Notes: generated from the sequence alone by a model not told the origin. DNA of 45,375 nt from an uncultured Oscillospiraceae bacterium (GCA_944387065.1 CALXDM010000012.1:1-45375); one strand, 5' to 3'. Positions 31,609 through 39,138 are shown, numbered from the stretch's first letter. Numbers and translations are program-made.

Positions 31609-32295
31609 TCACTCGCTGGGGGTCTCCTCCGCAGGGGGGGCCTGGGCAGGCGCCTCGTCAGCCGGAGCGGCTTCTGCAGGGGCCTGGTCAGCGGGAGCAT
31701 CTTCCTGAGCGGGAGCGGCCTCCTGGGCAGACGCCTGGTCGGCGGGAGCCGCTTCGGCAGCTTCCTGGGCGGGAGCAGCCTGCTCGGCGGCGGCAGCCGG
31801 GCCGCCCTTCTCTGCGATGGCCTTCAGAACGATAGCCAGGCTGGTGAGGGGGGCCAGCATCATGCCGAGCATCTGGCCCAGCAGCACCTCCTTGGAGGGC
31901 AGCTCGGCCAGGGCGGCCACATCCTCCAGGGGGATGACCTTGCCCTCCATAAAGCCGGCCTTGATGTGGAAGCGGTCGCCCATCTGCTTGGCATACTTGT
32001 GGAGAATGCGCATGGGGGCGATGGGGTCGTCCTTGGAGATGGCCAGGGAGGTGGTGCCGCTGAGCACGTTGCCCAGCTCCTGCATCCCCGCACCGTCAAT
32101 GGCGAAGCGGAGCAGGGTGTTCTTCACCACGGAATACTCCACACCGTTGGTACGCAGCTCCTGGCGCAGGGCGGTGTCCTCCGCCACGGTGATGCCTTTG
32201 TAGTCCACCAGCACGCCGGAGGACGCCTCCTTGAACGTCTGAACCAGCTGTGCCACCATGGCCTTTTTCTCCTCGAGCACTTTTGCGTTAGGCAT
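31609..32295 (-). CDS. rplJ: Ribosomal protein L10 with long Ala/Pro/acidic tail
   Basis: 228 residues; the family is usually about 165-180. The RNA-binding globular domain is standard: EEKKAMVAQLVQTFKEASS, VDYKGITVAEDTALRQELR and NTLLRFAIDGAG. Next comes the helix that carries the L7/L12 dimers (AMLAPLT-like LGMMLAPLTSLAIVLKAIAEK, about 150-170). After that about 55 residues are almost only A, P, E, Q and D in repeated PAEAAPADQ-like units, ending near TPSE. The tail stays in frame and ends at a normal stop, so it is not a sequencing frameshift of the core. GGAGGTGA precedes the ATG. The gene is preceded by an L10 leader and attenuator. Confidence 0.95.
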   Translation of the reverse strand: MPNAKVLEEKKAMVAQLVQTFKEASSGVLVDYKGITVAEDTALRQELRTNGVEYSVVKNTLLRFAIDGAGMQELGNVLSGTTSLAISKDDPIAPMRILHKYAKQMGDRFHIKAGFMEGKVIPLEDVAALAELPSKEVLLGQMLGMMLAPLTSLAIVLKAIAEKGGPAAAAEQAAPAQEAAEAAPADQASAQEAAPAQEDAPADQAPAEAAPADEAPAQAPPAEETPSE

Positions 32296-32340
32296 TGCTT
32301 GATTTCACCTCCGGGGAATTGAGATCGCGGCGTATCCCAT

Positions 32341-32385
32341 AAAACGAAACTGCGCCGCTTTCGTGCAAAGACGAAAACAGCGCAA
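32341..32385 (-). terminator. Attenuator hairpin in the rplJL leader
   Basis: On the minus strand a stem of about 15 bp with two or three G-T pairs (32371-32385 with 32350-32364) closes a CTTTGC loop and is followed by TTTCGTTTT. It lies between the L10 leader element and rplJ, as expected for leader attenuation. Confidence 0.6.
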
Positions 32386-32404
32386 CGCGACTTTCGGTTT
32401 GGCT

Positions 32405-32450
32405 GCATTCTCGGCAGGATGCTTATGGCGCAAGGCCCCCTGCTGTCTTT
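32405..32450 (-). ncRNA. L10 leader (r-protein autoregulatory RNA)
   Basis: The minus-strand transcript reads GACAGCAGGGGGCC, a short loop region with CATAAGC, then ATCCTGCCGAGAATGC. The paired CAGCAGG/CCTGCCG with flanking asymmetry is the kink-turn core of the L10 leader family (mimic of the 23S L10 site). It lies just downstream of the rplJ promoter and upstream of an attenuator, so excess L10-L12 should reduce expression. Confidence 0.8.
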
Positions 32451-32463
32451 GAACACGGGCACT

Positions 32464-32492
32464 ATTATACCGGGTTGGGAGGGGCTTGTCAA
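32464..32492 (-). promoter_or_regulatory. Consensus promoter of rplJ-rplL
   Basis: On the minus strand TTGACA (32487-32492), 17-bp spacer, TATAAT (32464-32469): a perfect sigma-A consensus between rplA and rplJ, making rplJL independently transcribed. Confidence 0.92.
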
Positions 32493-32512
32493 GCAAAATC
32501 CTCCCAACCCGG
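32470..32512. repeat. Large palindrome enclosing the rplJL -35 region
   Basis: CCGGGTTGGGAGG (32470-32482) and CCTCCCAACCCGG (32500-32512) are perfect 13-bp inverted repeats; between them GCTTG-T-CAAGC is another palindrome containing the -35 box. The left arm fills the promoter spacer. In RNA read through from rplA it would form a hairpin without a T-tract. It could be an operator, a terminator for rplA, or both. Confidence 0.7.
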
Positions 32513-32570
32513 CCATTTTTATGGTGCAGCGGTGGACGATAGGGATCTCCACACGCCTTTGCACCCCTTC

Positions 32571-33266
32571 TTACACGAACTTTGCCGCGTTGATCTTCAC
32601 GCCGGGGCCCATGGTGGAGGCGGCCACGCAGCTTTTCACATACTGGCCCTTGGCAGCCGCAGGCTTGGCTCGGACGATGGCCCCCATCAGGGCATTGAGG
32701 TTGTCGCTGAGCTTTTCCGCGCCGAAGGAGACTTTGCCAATGGGGCAGTGGATGATGTTGGTCTTGTCCAGACGGTACTCCACCTTACCGGCCTTGATCT
32801 CGTTGACGGCCTGGGTCACGTTGGGGGTGACGGTACCAGCCTTGGGAGAGGGCATCAGGCCCTTGGGGCCCAGCACCTTACCCAGCCGGCCAACGGTGCC
32901 CATCATGTCGGGGGTGGCCACAACCACGTCGAAGTCGAACCAGTTCTCCTTCTGGATCCGATCCACCAGATCCATATCACCGACGAAGTCGGCCCCGGCG
33001 GCCCGGGCCTCGTCCGCCTTGTCTCCCTTGGCAAAGACCAGCACCCGGGAGGTCTTACCCGTGCCGTGGGGGAGGACGATGGCCCCGCGCACCTGCTGGT
33101 CGGCATGGCGGGAGTCTACGCCCAGCTTGACGTGCAGCTCCACCGTCTCGTCAAACTTGGCCGTGGCGGTCTTGACCACCAGGTCCATGGCCTCGGTCAC
33201 GTCATACTGCGCGGCCCGGTCAATGAGCTTCGCGCTGTCTACATACTTTTTTCCTTTGCTCGCCAT
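32571..33266 (-). CDS. rplA: Ribosomal protein L1
   Basis: 231 residues, full length. N-terminal [23 protein letters not shown], then [41 protein letters not shown] and [20 protein letters not shown] are the usual L1 landmarks, and the C terminus returns to domain I (KINAAKFV). It binds 23S rRNA at the L1 stalk and in many bacteria represses its own L11-L1 mRNA. GGAGG lies 8 bp before the ATG; rplK ends 18 bp upstream. Confidence 0.97.
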   Translation of the reverse strand: MASKGKKYVDSAKLIDRAAQYDVTEAMDLVVKTATAKFDETVELHVKLGVDSRHADQQVRGAIVLPHGTGKTSRVLVFAKGDKADEARAAGADFVGDMDLVDRIQKENWFDFDVVVATPDMMGTVGRLGKVLGPKGLMPSPKAGTVTPNVTQAVNEIKAGKVEYRLDKTNIIHCPIGKVSFGAEKLSDNLNALMGAIVRAKPAAAKGQYVKSCVAASTMGPGVKINAAKFV

Positions 33267-33284
33267 TGCTGCTTCCTCCTTCCC

Positions 33285-33710
33285 TTACTCTTCCACCTGG
33301 ACGCCCATGGAGCGGGCGGTGCCGGCGACCATGCGCATGGCGGCCTCCAGGCTGCCGGCGTTCAGGTCGGGCATCTTGGTCTCGGCGATCTTCTGCAGGT
33401 CGGCCTTGGACAGGGTGGCCACCTTGGTCTTGTTTGGCACGCCAGAGCCGGACTCGATGCCGCAGGCCTTCTTGATGAGCACGGCGGCGGGCGGAGTCTT
33501 GGTGACAAAGGTGAAGGAGCGGTCGGCGTACACGGTGATGACCACGGGGATGATCAGCCCCATATCCTTCTTGGTGCGCTCGTTAAACTCCTTGGTGAAG
33601 GCGGCGATGTTGATACCGTGCTGACCCAGGGCGGGACCCACAGGGGGGGCGGGGGTCGCCTGGCCGGCGGGGATCTGCAGTTTTACATATCCAGTCACTT
33701 TCTGTGCCAT
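33285..33710 (-). CDS. rplK: Ribosomal protein L11
   Basis: 141 residues, full length. [29 protein letters not shown] is split by the usual Pro-rich hinge. [10 protein letters not shown] and the C-terminal RNA-binding domain ([31 protein letters not shown]) are canonical. It is part of the GTPase-associated centre and the stringent-response sensor. It is followed closely by rplA and preceded by nusG (82-bp gap). Confidence 0.97.
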   Translation of the reverse strand: MAQKVTGYVKLQIPAGQATPAPPVGPALGQHGINIAAFTKEFNERTKKDMGLIIPVVITVYADRSFTFVTKTPPAAVLIKKACGIESGSGVPNKTKVATLSKADLQKIAETKMPDLNAGSLEAAMRMVAGTARSMGVQVEE

Positions 33711-33792
33711 GTTGAAACAGCACCTCCTGATAAGATGTGGTGGTGGCGGAGCGGGCGAGCGCTCCTCCCACGGTTTGGGCGGGACGGCTGGG

Positions 33793-34311
33793 TCAGATGG
33801 GCTCCACCTGGTCCAGCTCCAGCTCCACCGGGGTCTCCCGGCCGAACATGGACACCACGACCCGGACCTTGCCCCGATCCTTGTCCAGCTCTTCCACCGT
33901 CCCGATGAAGGATTCCAGCGCGCCGTCGGTGATCTTCACGCTGTCCCCCACGTCGTAGGAGACGATCACCTCGTGCTTCTCCACCCCCAGCGCGGCGATC
34001 TCGTCCTCGGTGAGGGGGATGGCTTTGTTGGCCGCGCCCACAAAGCCGGTGACGCCCCGGATGTTGCGCACGAGATGCCAGGTGTCGTCGGTCATGACCA
34101 TCTTCACCAGCACATAGCCGGGAAACACCTTGCGCTCCACGGTTTTGGGGCCGTTGTCGGTGATTTCGGTCACTGTCTCCAGCGGGATGGAGACCTCGGT
34201 GATCAGATCGTGCATATTGCGGTTCTCCACAGCCCGCTCGATGGAGGCGGCCACGGTATTCTCATAGCCGGAGTAGGTGTGGGCCACATACCACTTCAGT
34301 TCGTCAGCCAT
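33793..34311 (-). CDS. nusG: Transcription termination/antitermination factor NusG
   Basis: 172 residues. The NGN domain begins [19 protein letters not shown], with the RNA-polymerase-contacting region [23 protein letters not shown] and [17 protein letters not shown]. The KOW domain near the C terminus has [22 protein letters not shown]. It is a transcription elongation factor coupling RNA polymerase to ribosomes or Rho. It lies 12 bp after secE on the same transcript, the classic secE-nusG-rplK-rplA order. Confidence 0.97.
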   Translation of the reverse strand: MADELKWYVAHTYSGYENTVAASIERAVENRNMHDLITEVSIPLETVTEITDNGPKTVERKVFPGYVLVKMVMTDDTWHLVRNIRGVTGFVGAANKAIPLTEDEIAALGVEKHEVIVSYDVGDSVKITDGALESFIGTVEELDKDRGKVRVVVSMFGRETPVELELDQVEPI

Positions 34312-34323
34312 GGCGGGCCTCTC

Positions 34324-34617
34324 TTAACCGAAGAGGTTGAGCAGCGCGTCAACCACCTGGCGGGCAATAAAGTCAAACACCCAGATGAATACCCCAACCA
34401 GCAGCACGCACAGCACCACGGTGCCCACATTGCGCATGGTATCCTTCCCGGTGGGCCAGGTGACCTTTTTCAGCTCTCCCCGCAGATCCTTGAACCAGCG
34501 GGCGACAGGGTTGGGCTTCTTGTCCTTCTTCTTGGTGGGCTTGGCCTTGCCTCGGGACGCCTTGGCGCCCGCGGGCTCGGAAGCCGAGGAATCGGCACGC
34601 TTTTCCAGTTCAGACAT
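34324..34617 (-). CDS. secE: Protein translocase subunit SecE
   Basis: 97 residues. A polar, Lys-rich first half (about 1-40) is followed by the conserved amphipathic segment VARWFKDLRGELKKVTWPTG and one membrane helix (VVLCVLLVGVFIWVFDFIA). That is the minimal single-spanning Gram-positive form with an N-terminal extension. It clamps the SecY halves together in the inner membrane. Directly upstream of nusG, downstream of rpmG by 35 bp. Confidence 0.95.
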   Translation of the reverse strand: MSELEKRADSSASEPAGAKASRGKAKPTKKKDKKPNPVARWFKDLRGELKKVTWPTGKDTMRNVGTVVLCVLLVGVFIWVFDFIARQVVDALLNLFG

Positions 34618-34652
34618 TCAGATTTCCCCTTCTTTCTTCGAGCGCGGGCTCA

Positions 34653-34817
34653 TTACTTGGTTTCCACGTGCAGAGTGTGCTTTCTGCAGAAGGGACAGTA
34701 CTTGTTGAGCTCCAGGCGCTCGGTGGTGTTGCGCTTGTTCTTGTTGGTGTTGTAGTTGCGCTGCTTGCAGTCCGGGCAGCGCAGCGTGATCTTCACACGG
34801 TTGCCGGCCTTGGCCAT
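34653..34817 (-). CDS. rpmG: Ribosomal protein L33 (zinc-binding form)
   Basis: 54 residues, starting [17 protein letters not shown]. Cysteines C14, C17, C41 and C44 form the zinc ribbon, so this is the C+ paralogue. [20 protein letters not shown] and the ending KHTLHVETK are typical. The ATG has AGGAGGT 7 bp upstream. It is the first gene of the secE-nusG-rplK-rplA transcript, a common Firmicutes arrangement. Confidence 0.95.
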   Translation of the reverse strand: MAKAGNRVKITLRCPDCKQRNYNTNKNKRNTTERLELNKYCPFCRKHTLHVETK

Positions 34818-34852
34818 GTGCGGCACCTCCTTTTGAATTTCGACAGCCGACG

Positions 34853-34889
34853 AAAAAACGCCGGACCAGCCCGTGCCGGTTCCAGCGTT
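34853..34889 (-). terminator. Attenuator-like hairpin in the rpmG-operon leader
   Basis: On the minus strand, a 14-bp stem with one bulged A and an ACGG loop is followed by TTTTTT, about 40 bp before rpmG. A smaller hairpin with T-run (AGGGCG/CGCCCT, about 34896-34912) precedes it. The roughly 200-base leader may therefore be attenuated; the regulator is unknown. Confidence 0.6.
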
Positions 34890-35029
34890 TCAAAAGGGCG
34901 GGACACGCCCTGAAAAAACTACGGGGGACCGGCAGCTTGCCTCCCTGCGGCCACCAAGAGGGGAAGAGGGTTTTTGCGCGCGTCCCGTAAAAGGCGCACA
35001 AAAAGAAAGCCCTGCTCACAGGTGCATCC

Positions 35030-35058
35030 ATCCTACCACACCGCAAGGGGCTTGTCAA
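35030..35058 (-). promoter_or_regulatory. Promoter of the rpmG-secE-nusG-rplK-rplA operon
   Basis: On the minus strand TTGACA (35053-35058), 17-bp spacer, TAGGAT (35030-35035). Its -35 box overlaps that of the divergent ruvX promoter by five bases. Confidence 0.85.
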
Positions 35059-35080
35059 CTAAAACTTTATTTTTTATAAT
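35052..35080 (+). promoter_or_regulatory. Promoter of ruvX
   Basis: TTGTCA (35052-35057), 17-bp spacer, TATAAT (35075-35080), 27 bp before the GTG start. The -35 is shared with the minus-strand promoter of the ribosomal operon. Confidence 0.85.
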
Positions 35081-35106
35081 GGCTACCATAGGAAGGGGGC
35101 GGGAGA

Positions 35107-35526
35107 GTGCGCGTGATGGCCATTGACTACGGAGACGCCCGCACGGGGGTGGCCATTTCCGACGGGGCAGGTCTGCTGGCGGGATTTACCGTAGTGCTGC
35201 CCAGCCGGGAGGAGGCTGGCCTGTTGGATGAGCTGGAGCGGCTGATCCGGGAGCGGGGGGTGGACGAGCTGGTGCTGGGTCTGCCCCGGAACATGGACGG
35301 CACCGAGGGGCCCCGGGGGGCGGTGAGCCGGGCCTTTGGGGCCAAGCTGGCTGCGCGCACCGGGCTGGAGGTTCGCCTGTGGGATGAGCGGCGCACCACC
35401 ATCGAGGCCCACCAGATCCTCCACGCCACCGGGAAAAGGATGCGCAAGCATAAAAAAACCGTGGACGCAGTAGCGGCCACGCTGATCTTGGAGGGGTATT
35501 TGGCAAGAAAACGGCTGGGGCGGTAG
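35107..35526 (+). CDS. ruvX: Putative Holliday junction resolvase RuvX/YqgF
   Basis: 139 residues of the RNase H-like YqgF fold. The first strand VMAIDYGDARTGVAISD carries the catalytic Asp, LVLGLPRNMDGTEGPRG the central motif, VRLWDERRTTIEAH the second acidic site, and KTVDAVAATLILEGYL the last. Family members process 16S rRNA ends or resolve junctions. The GTG at 35107 gives the common N terminus; an ATG three codons later is possible. It is alone in its transcript, followed by several hairpins. Confidence 0.93.
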   Translation: MRVMAIDYGDARTGVAISDGAGLLAGFTVVLPSREEAGLLDELERLIRERGVDELVLGLPRNMDGTEGPRGAVSRAFGAKLAARTGLEVRLWDERRTTIEAHQILHATGKRMRKHKKTVDAVAATLILEGYLARKRLGR

Positions 35527-35540
35527 TGGGGCGGCTGCGT

Positions 35541-35717
35541 CCACGGGGCCCCGCAAGGCGGGGCGGCGCGGGTGCGCCGTGCAAGGTTTTGCGGGGCAAA
35601 ACCTTTGGAAGGCGCCTTTCTCTCTCTTTGTGAAGATTCCAAGCGGGCGTTTTTCCAAGATACCACAGGGCAGAGGCAGTGTGCAAGGAACGGGGCTCAG
35701 CCCCAGTCCTTGCACAC
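35541..35717. repeat. Cluster of intergenic hairpins between ruvX and ybaK
   Basis: Three inverted repeats in tandem. GCCCCGC/GCGGGGC is at 35548-35564 and AAGGTTTTGC/GCAAAACCTT at 35583-35605. A long nested hairpin (GTGTGCAAGGA at 35679-35689 with TCCTTGCACAC at 35707-35717, inner GGGGCT/AGCCCC) includes the last codons of the minus-strand ybaK gene. GTGCAAGG occurs in the last hairpin and again near 35579, suggesting a repeated intergenic element. These may also act as terminators for both genes. Confidence 0.55.
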
Positions 35718-36167
35718 GTCCACCCAGCCGGCGGCTTGGGCAGCCCGCTCCAGTTCCTCCAGGGAGAGCTCGACGGCTGAGTTGGCGGTGCCGGCGGCGG
35801 GGTAGACGGTGTCAAACCGGCGCAGGCTCTGATCCAGGTAGACGGGCACGCCCTCGTTCACCCCAAAGGGGCAGACCCCGCCTACCCCGTGGCCGATGAG
35901 GGGTTCCACCTGCTCGGCGGGGATCATCTTGGCCTTGGTGTGGAAGCGGGCTTTATACTTGGCGTTGTCCACCCGGGCGTCCCCGGCGGCCAGGATGAGC
36001 ACAGGGCCCTCTGGCAGCAGGAAGGACAGGGTTTTGGCAATGCGGGCGGGGGGACAGCCCACCGCCTGGGCGGCCAGCTCCACCGTGGCACTGGAGACGT
36101 TAAACTGCTGGATCCGGCCCTCCAGTCCGAACTGGGCCAGGTGGGCCGCGGCGCGGTCCAGGGACAT
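35697..36167 (-). CDS. YbaK/EbsC-family aminoacyl-tRNA deacylase-like protein
   Basis: 156 residues. The YbaK/ProX fold is recognised from VELAAQAVGCPPARIAKTLSFL, PVLILAAGDARVDNAKYKARF, KMIPAEQVEPLIGHGVGGVCPFG (the GxxPPFG-like active-site loop) and VYLDQSLRRFDTVYPAAGTANSAVEL. Such proteins hydrolyse mischarged Cys- or Ala-tRNA(Pro). The ATG at 36167 has AAGGAG 10 bp upstream; a longer frame to 36281 has no support. The gene ends inside a long inverted repeat. A terminator lies between it and the upstream nox gene. Confidence 0.88.
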   Translation of the reverse strand: MSLDRAAAHLAQFGLEGRIQQFNVSSATVELAAQAVGCPPARIAKTLSFLLPEGPVLILAAGDARVDNAKYKARFHTKAKMIPAEQVEPLIGHGVGGVCPFGVNEGVPVYLDQSLRRFDTVYPAAGTANSAVELSLEELERAAQAAGWVDVCKDWG

Positions 36168-36277
36168 GGCAAACACGCTCCTTCTCCCCAGGGGGATGTC
36201 GGTTCTATTTGGGATTGTACCAGCCCTGCCAAAGATTTTCAAGGGCTGAGATAGGGAATACGGCCCAGGGGAAGCAA

Positions 36278-36311
36278 ACAACCCCCCGGCTCCGGGCAGG
36301 GAGCTGGGGGG
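36278..36311 (-). terminator. Terminator after nox
   Basis: On the minus strand a 12-bp stem (36300-36311 with 36282-36293, one G-T pair) is followed by TTGTTTG. It separates nox from the ybaK-like gene. Confidence 0.7.
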
Positions 36312-36374
36312 CGCGCTGTTCCGGCCCTAGCCAAGCCACGGGGGCAGTGGGGACCGGGGAAGAGGCGGGAGGGC

Positions 36375-37712
36375 TTACTGGGCGCCCAGGGCCGCCATGG
36401 TGATATAGTTATAGGGCTGGTTGAAGTGGGGCAGGAAGAAGATATCCAGCAGCTTCAGCTTGTCGATGGTCACGCCCTCCTCAATGGCTAGGGAGAACAT
36501 GTGGATGCCCATGGAGATGTCCTGGTAGGAGGCAATCTGCGCGCCCACAATGCGCCGGGAGCTCTTCTCGTAGACGATGCGCACCTTCACCGACTGGTTC
36601 TCCTCCTGGATGAAGGCGGGCTTTTGCAGGTCCTGGTAGTCGGTGTACTGCACCTCGATGCCGGCGGCCTGGGCAGCCCGCAGGTTCAGGCCGGTGGAGA
36701 CCATGTTGTAGCCGTAGATGCTGATGCCGTTGGAACCCTGCACGCCGATGGACTCCAGCTTGGTGCCGCAGGCGTTGTGGGCCGCCACGATGCCGCTGCG
36801 CACTGCGTTGGTGGCCAGGGCGATATAGGCGGTGTCCTTCAGGGCGTTGCTGTACACGGTGGCGCAGTCGCCGATGGCGTACACATCGGGAACGCTGGTC
36901 TCCTGGCGCAGGTTGACCAGGATGGAGCGGTTGGTGTGGAGCTTCAGGACATCCTTGGCCAGGGCGCTGTTGGGGACAAAGCCGATGGCCAGGATGACCA
37001 GCTCCGCGGGGTACTCGCCCTTGTCGGTCTGGATGCTGGAGACCTTGTTCCCCTCGCCCTTGATGTCCTGGACGGCCTCGCTGTAATGCAGCTCGATGCC
37101 GTGTTCGCCCAGGATCCGGTCCATGTCATGGGTGAACCAGGGGTCATAGTAGCCGGACAGGGAGGTGTCCTGCATCTCAAAGAGCATGGCGTTCTTCCCA
37201 CGGCGGCGCACCGCCTCGGCGATCTCCACGCCGATATAGCCCGCGCCCACCACGGCCACGTTCTTGATGTTGGGGTCGTCCAGGGCCCGGTTGATGCGCT
37301 GCCCGTCCTGGAAGAGCTTGACCACCTCCACGTTCTCCCGCTCGATCCCGGAGATCTTGGGGACGATGGGCAGCGAGCCGGTGGCCAGGATCAGCTTGTC
37401 ATAGGACTCGGTGATCATGTTGCCGTCCTTCCCCCTGGCGTGGACCTTCTTGCCATCGTAGTCGATGTCGATGACCTCAGACTCCATGTATACCTTGGCG
37501 TGCTTCTGCTCAAAGACATCCTGGGAGCAATAAAACAGCCCGTCCGTCCCGTCGATCTGACGGCCGACCCACAGCGCGGTGCCACAACCCAAGTAGCTGA
37601 TGTTGGAATTGCGGTCGAAGATGACCAGCTCATGCTCTGGATAGTTATCCAGGATCGTGTTTGCCGCGGCGGTGCCGGCGTGGTTGGCGCCGATCAGTAC
37701 AATTTTACTCAT
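36375..37712 (-). CDS. nox: NADH oxidase (H2O-forming type, FAD flavoprotein)
   Basis: 445 residues of the CoA-disulfide-reductase/NADH-oxidase/peroxidase family. The FAD Rossmann motif is IVLIGANHAGTAAANTIL with H11, and the single redox cysteine is C43 in SYLGCGTALWVG. The NAD-binding motif VAVVGAGYIGVEIAEAV is at about 152-168, followed by the second FAD motif VYAIGDCATV and the dimerisation domain. One active-site cysteine with H11 fits reduction of oxygen to water or of peroxide by NADH. It probably protects an anaerobe from oxygen and recycles NADH. Two promoters and a palindrome lie upstream. Confidence 0.93.
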   Translation of the reverse strand: MSKIVLIGANHAGTAAANTILDNYPEHELVIFDRNSNISYLGCGTALWVGRQIDGTDGLFYCSQDVFEQKHAKVYMESEVIDIDYDGKKVHARGKDGNMITESYDKLILATGSLPIVPKISGIERENVEVVKLFQDGQRINRALDDPNIKNVAVVGAGYIGVEIAEAVRRRGKNAMLFEMQDTSLSGYYDPWFTHDMDRILGEHGIELHYSEAVQDIKGEGNKVSSIQTDKGEYPAELVILAIGFVPNSALAKDVLKLHTNRSILVNLRQETSVPDVYAIGDCATVYSNALKDTAYIALATNAVRSGIVAAHNACGTKLESIGVQGSNGISIYGYNMVSTGLNLRAAQAAGIEVQYTDYQDLQKPAFIQEENQSVKVRIVYEKSSRRIVGAQIASYQDISMGIHMFSLAIEEGVTIDKLKLLDIFFLPHFNQPYNYITMAALGAQ

Positions 37713-37799
37713 AGACTTGTCTTTTCTCCTTTCCGATTCTCGTCAGTATACGAGGGACAGAACGGTATCCTGGAAGAACAGCGCGATTCTGCCGTTAGA

Positions 37800-37828
37800 A
37801 TTTTACAACCTATGATTTGCAAATACAA
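37800..37828 (-). promoter_or_regulatory. Proximal nox promoter (P2)
   Basis: On the minus strand TTGTAT (37823-37828), 17-bp spacer, TAAAAT (37800-37805). Confidence 0.55.
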
Positions 37829-37906
37829 GACTTTTTTATCCAAACCCTGAAATTTGCTCCATCCAGGGGCACATCAGGCCGGTTTTGGGGTGAGACGCCA
37901 TGAGGG

Positions 37907-37922
37907 GTTAGCTATAACTAAC
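37907..37922. promoter_or_regulatory. Candidate operator of nox
   Basis: GTTAGCTATAACTAAC, a 16-bp near-palindrome with GTTAG/CTAAC arms, lies 6 bp downstream of the distal -10, covering the expected transcription start. Position suggests a repressor site. It differs from the usual Rex consensus (TTGTTAA-N4-TTAACAA), so the binding protein is unknown. Confidence 0.45.
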
Positions 37923-37927
37923 TTCGT

Positions 37928-37956
37928 ATTATAATCCTATCCTTCCGAGAAGTCAA
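37928..37956 (-). promoter_or_regulatory. Distal nox promoter (P1)
   Basis: On the minus strand TTGACT (37951-37956), 17-bp spacer, TATAAT (37928-37933). It gives a leader of about 200 bases. Confidence 0.85.
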
Positions 37957-38022
37957 CCCTCTTCCCAGGCAAAGGGCTCGGCCAGGGGGATCAGGGGCGG
38001 GCAGGGGGATGAGCGGAATTGG

Positions 38023-39051
38023 TCAGCCGCCCTGGGCGGCCTCCTGGGCTTCGATGGCCCGGAAGCGGGGCATGATGCCGATCTTGTCCGGCGTGTGGAC
38101 GGGCAGCTGATAGATGTCGTGGCCAGGGAACTGGTTGCCCTCCACCAGGCAGGGACCCTCGGGAGTAAAACACACATCCCAGCCCACATAGCCCACCTGG
38201 GGCACCACTTGAGCGGCCTGTTCCACCAGGGCCCTGGCCCGGTCCCAGTCGGGGAAGCGGAACCCCTGGATGGGGGCGCCGGTGGCGGGGTGGTTCTGGT
38301 ACAGGTTCTTCTGCTTGTCCAGCGCCCGGTCGATGACGGTGCCCGTCTCCGGGTCCATAGGGGCCACCATGCCTCCGCTGTTGAAGTTGTCCACAAACTT
38401 GCCGTTGCCGATGCGAAACATGGCCGTGACCAGGTACACCCGGCCGCTTTTGCCCCGGATGGTCACCATGCGCACGGTGTTGATGGAGCCTGGGTAGATG
38501 GCGGCCACCACGGGGTGCTGGCACAGCAGCTGCTCCAGCTCCAGCAGGGGGGCGCGCTGGACCAGGCGGTCATACAGCGTGTCCAGGCTGGGGAAATCGG
38601 CGGTGCGCAGCTTCTCGATACCCCAGCCGCAGCTGCCTCGGGCAGGTTTGGCCAGAAAGACGTCGTGGCGGGCCAGAAAGTCCAGCACCTGCTGCCGGTT
38701 GTCCCCAGTGACGGGCACCCACTCCCGGTGGAGGAAGGGGGCGAAGCGGGTGTTGAAGCGGATCTTGTCCCCCAGCTCGTCCATGTGGGCGCTGGAGTTG
38801 TACCGGGCCACCAGGGCGTTGTTGCGCCCCCGGGTGAGGTAGGTGTCCCGCTGCTGGTCAGTGAGATTGTACATCTCAAACAGGTCATAGTCCATATACC
38901 CCGCGCCGTACTTCACCGCGCAGTTCTTCATGTCCCGGAGGATGGACAGCCGGGAGCGGCCGGTCTTGCGGTGGATGGCGCGCACCTTGCCCAGCATGGC
39001 CCGGTAGTCCATCCGCAGCGCCCGCTGGAACAGGTAGTTCAGCTTTCCCAT
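38023..39051 (-). CDS. ATP-grasp protein (sugar-transfer-associated type)
   Basis: 342 residues. The C-terminal two thirds form an ATP-grasp domain: a Lys in VFLAKPARGSCGWGIEKL (phosphate loop), INTVRMVTIRGKSGRVYLVTA, and the metal-binding end GWDVCFTPEGPCLVEGNQFPG with the usual Glu-x-Asn. The layout matches the ATPgrasp_ST family found in capsule and cell-envelope gene sets, where it is thought to ligate amino acids to sugars or peptides. The start ATG 39051 follows AGGAGG by 7 bp; an upstream extension would enter the promoter. There are no envelope genes beside it here, so the substrate is unknown. Confidence 0.82.
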   Translation of the reverse strand: MGKLNYLFQRALRMDYRAMLGKVRAIHRKTGRSRLSILRDMKNCAVKYGAGYMDYDLFEMYNLTDQQRDTYLTRGRNNALVARYNSSAHMDELGDKIRFNTRFAPFLHREWVPVTGDNRQQVLDFLARHDVFLAKPARGSCGWGIEKLRTADFPSLDTLYDRLVQRAPLLELEQLLCQHPVVAAIYPGSINTVRMVTIRGKSGRVYLVTAMFRIGNGKFVDNFNSGGMVAPMDPETGTVIDRALDKQKNLYQNHPATGAPIQGFRFPDWDRARALVEQAAQVVPQVGYVGWDVCFTPEGPCLVEGNQFPGHDIYQLPVHTPDKIGIMPRFRAIEAQEAAQGG

Positions 39052-39091
39052 GCCTTTGCCTCCTGTGTGCCCCGGAGGGGAAGTCTCCTCT

Positions 39092-39120
39092 GTTATAGCA
39101 TAGTTTGCCCCAAAAGGCAA
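39092..39120 (-). promoter_or_regulatory. Promoter of the ATP-grasp gene
   Basis: On the minus strand TTGCCT (39115-39120), 17-bp spacer, TATAAC (39092-39097). It is divergent from the bioY promoter. Confidence 0.6.
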
Positions 39121-39138
39121 TGCCGGGCCGCCCTTGTC

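Noticed and set aside
37907..37922. Rex redox-repressor site
   Set aside because: The arms GTTAG/CTAAC lack the TTGT...ACAA ends of Rex sites, so I list it only as an unassigned operator.
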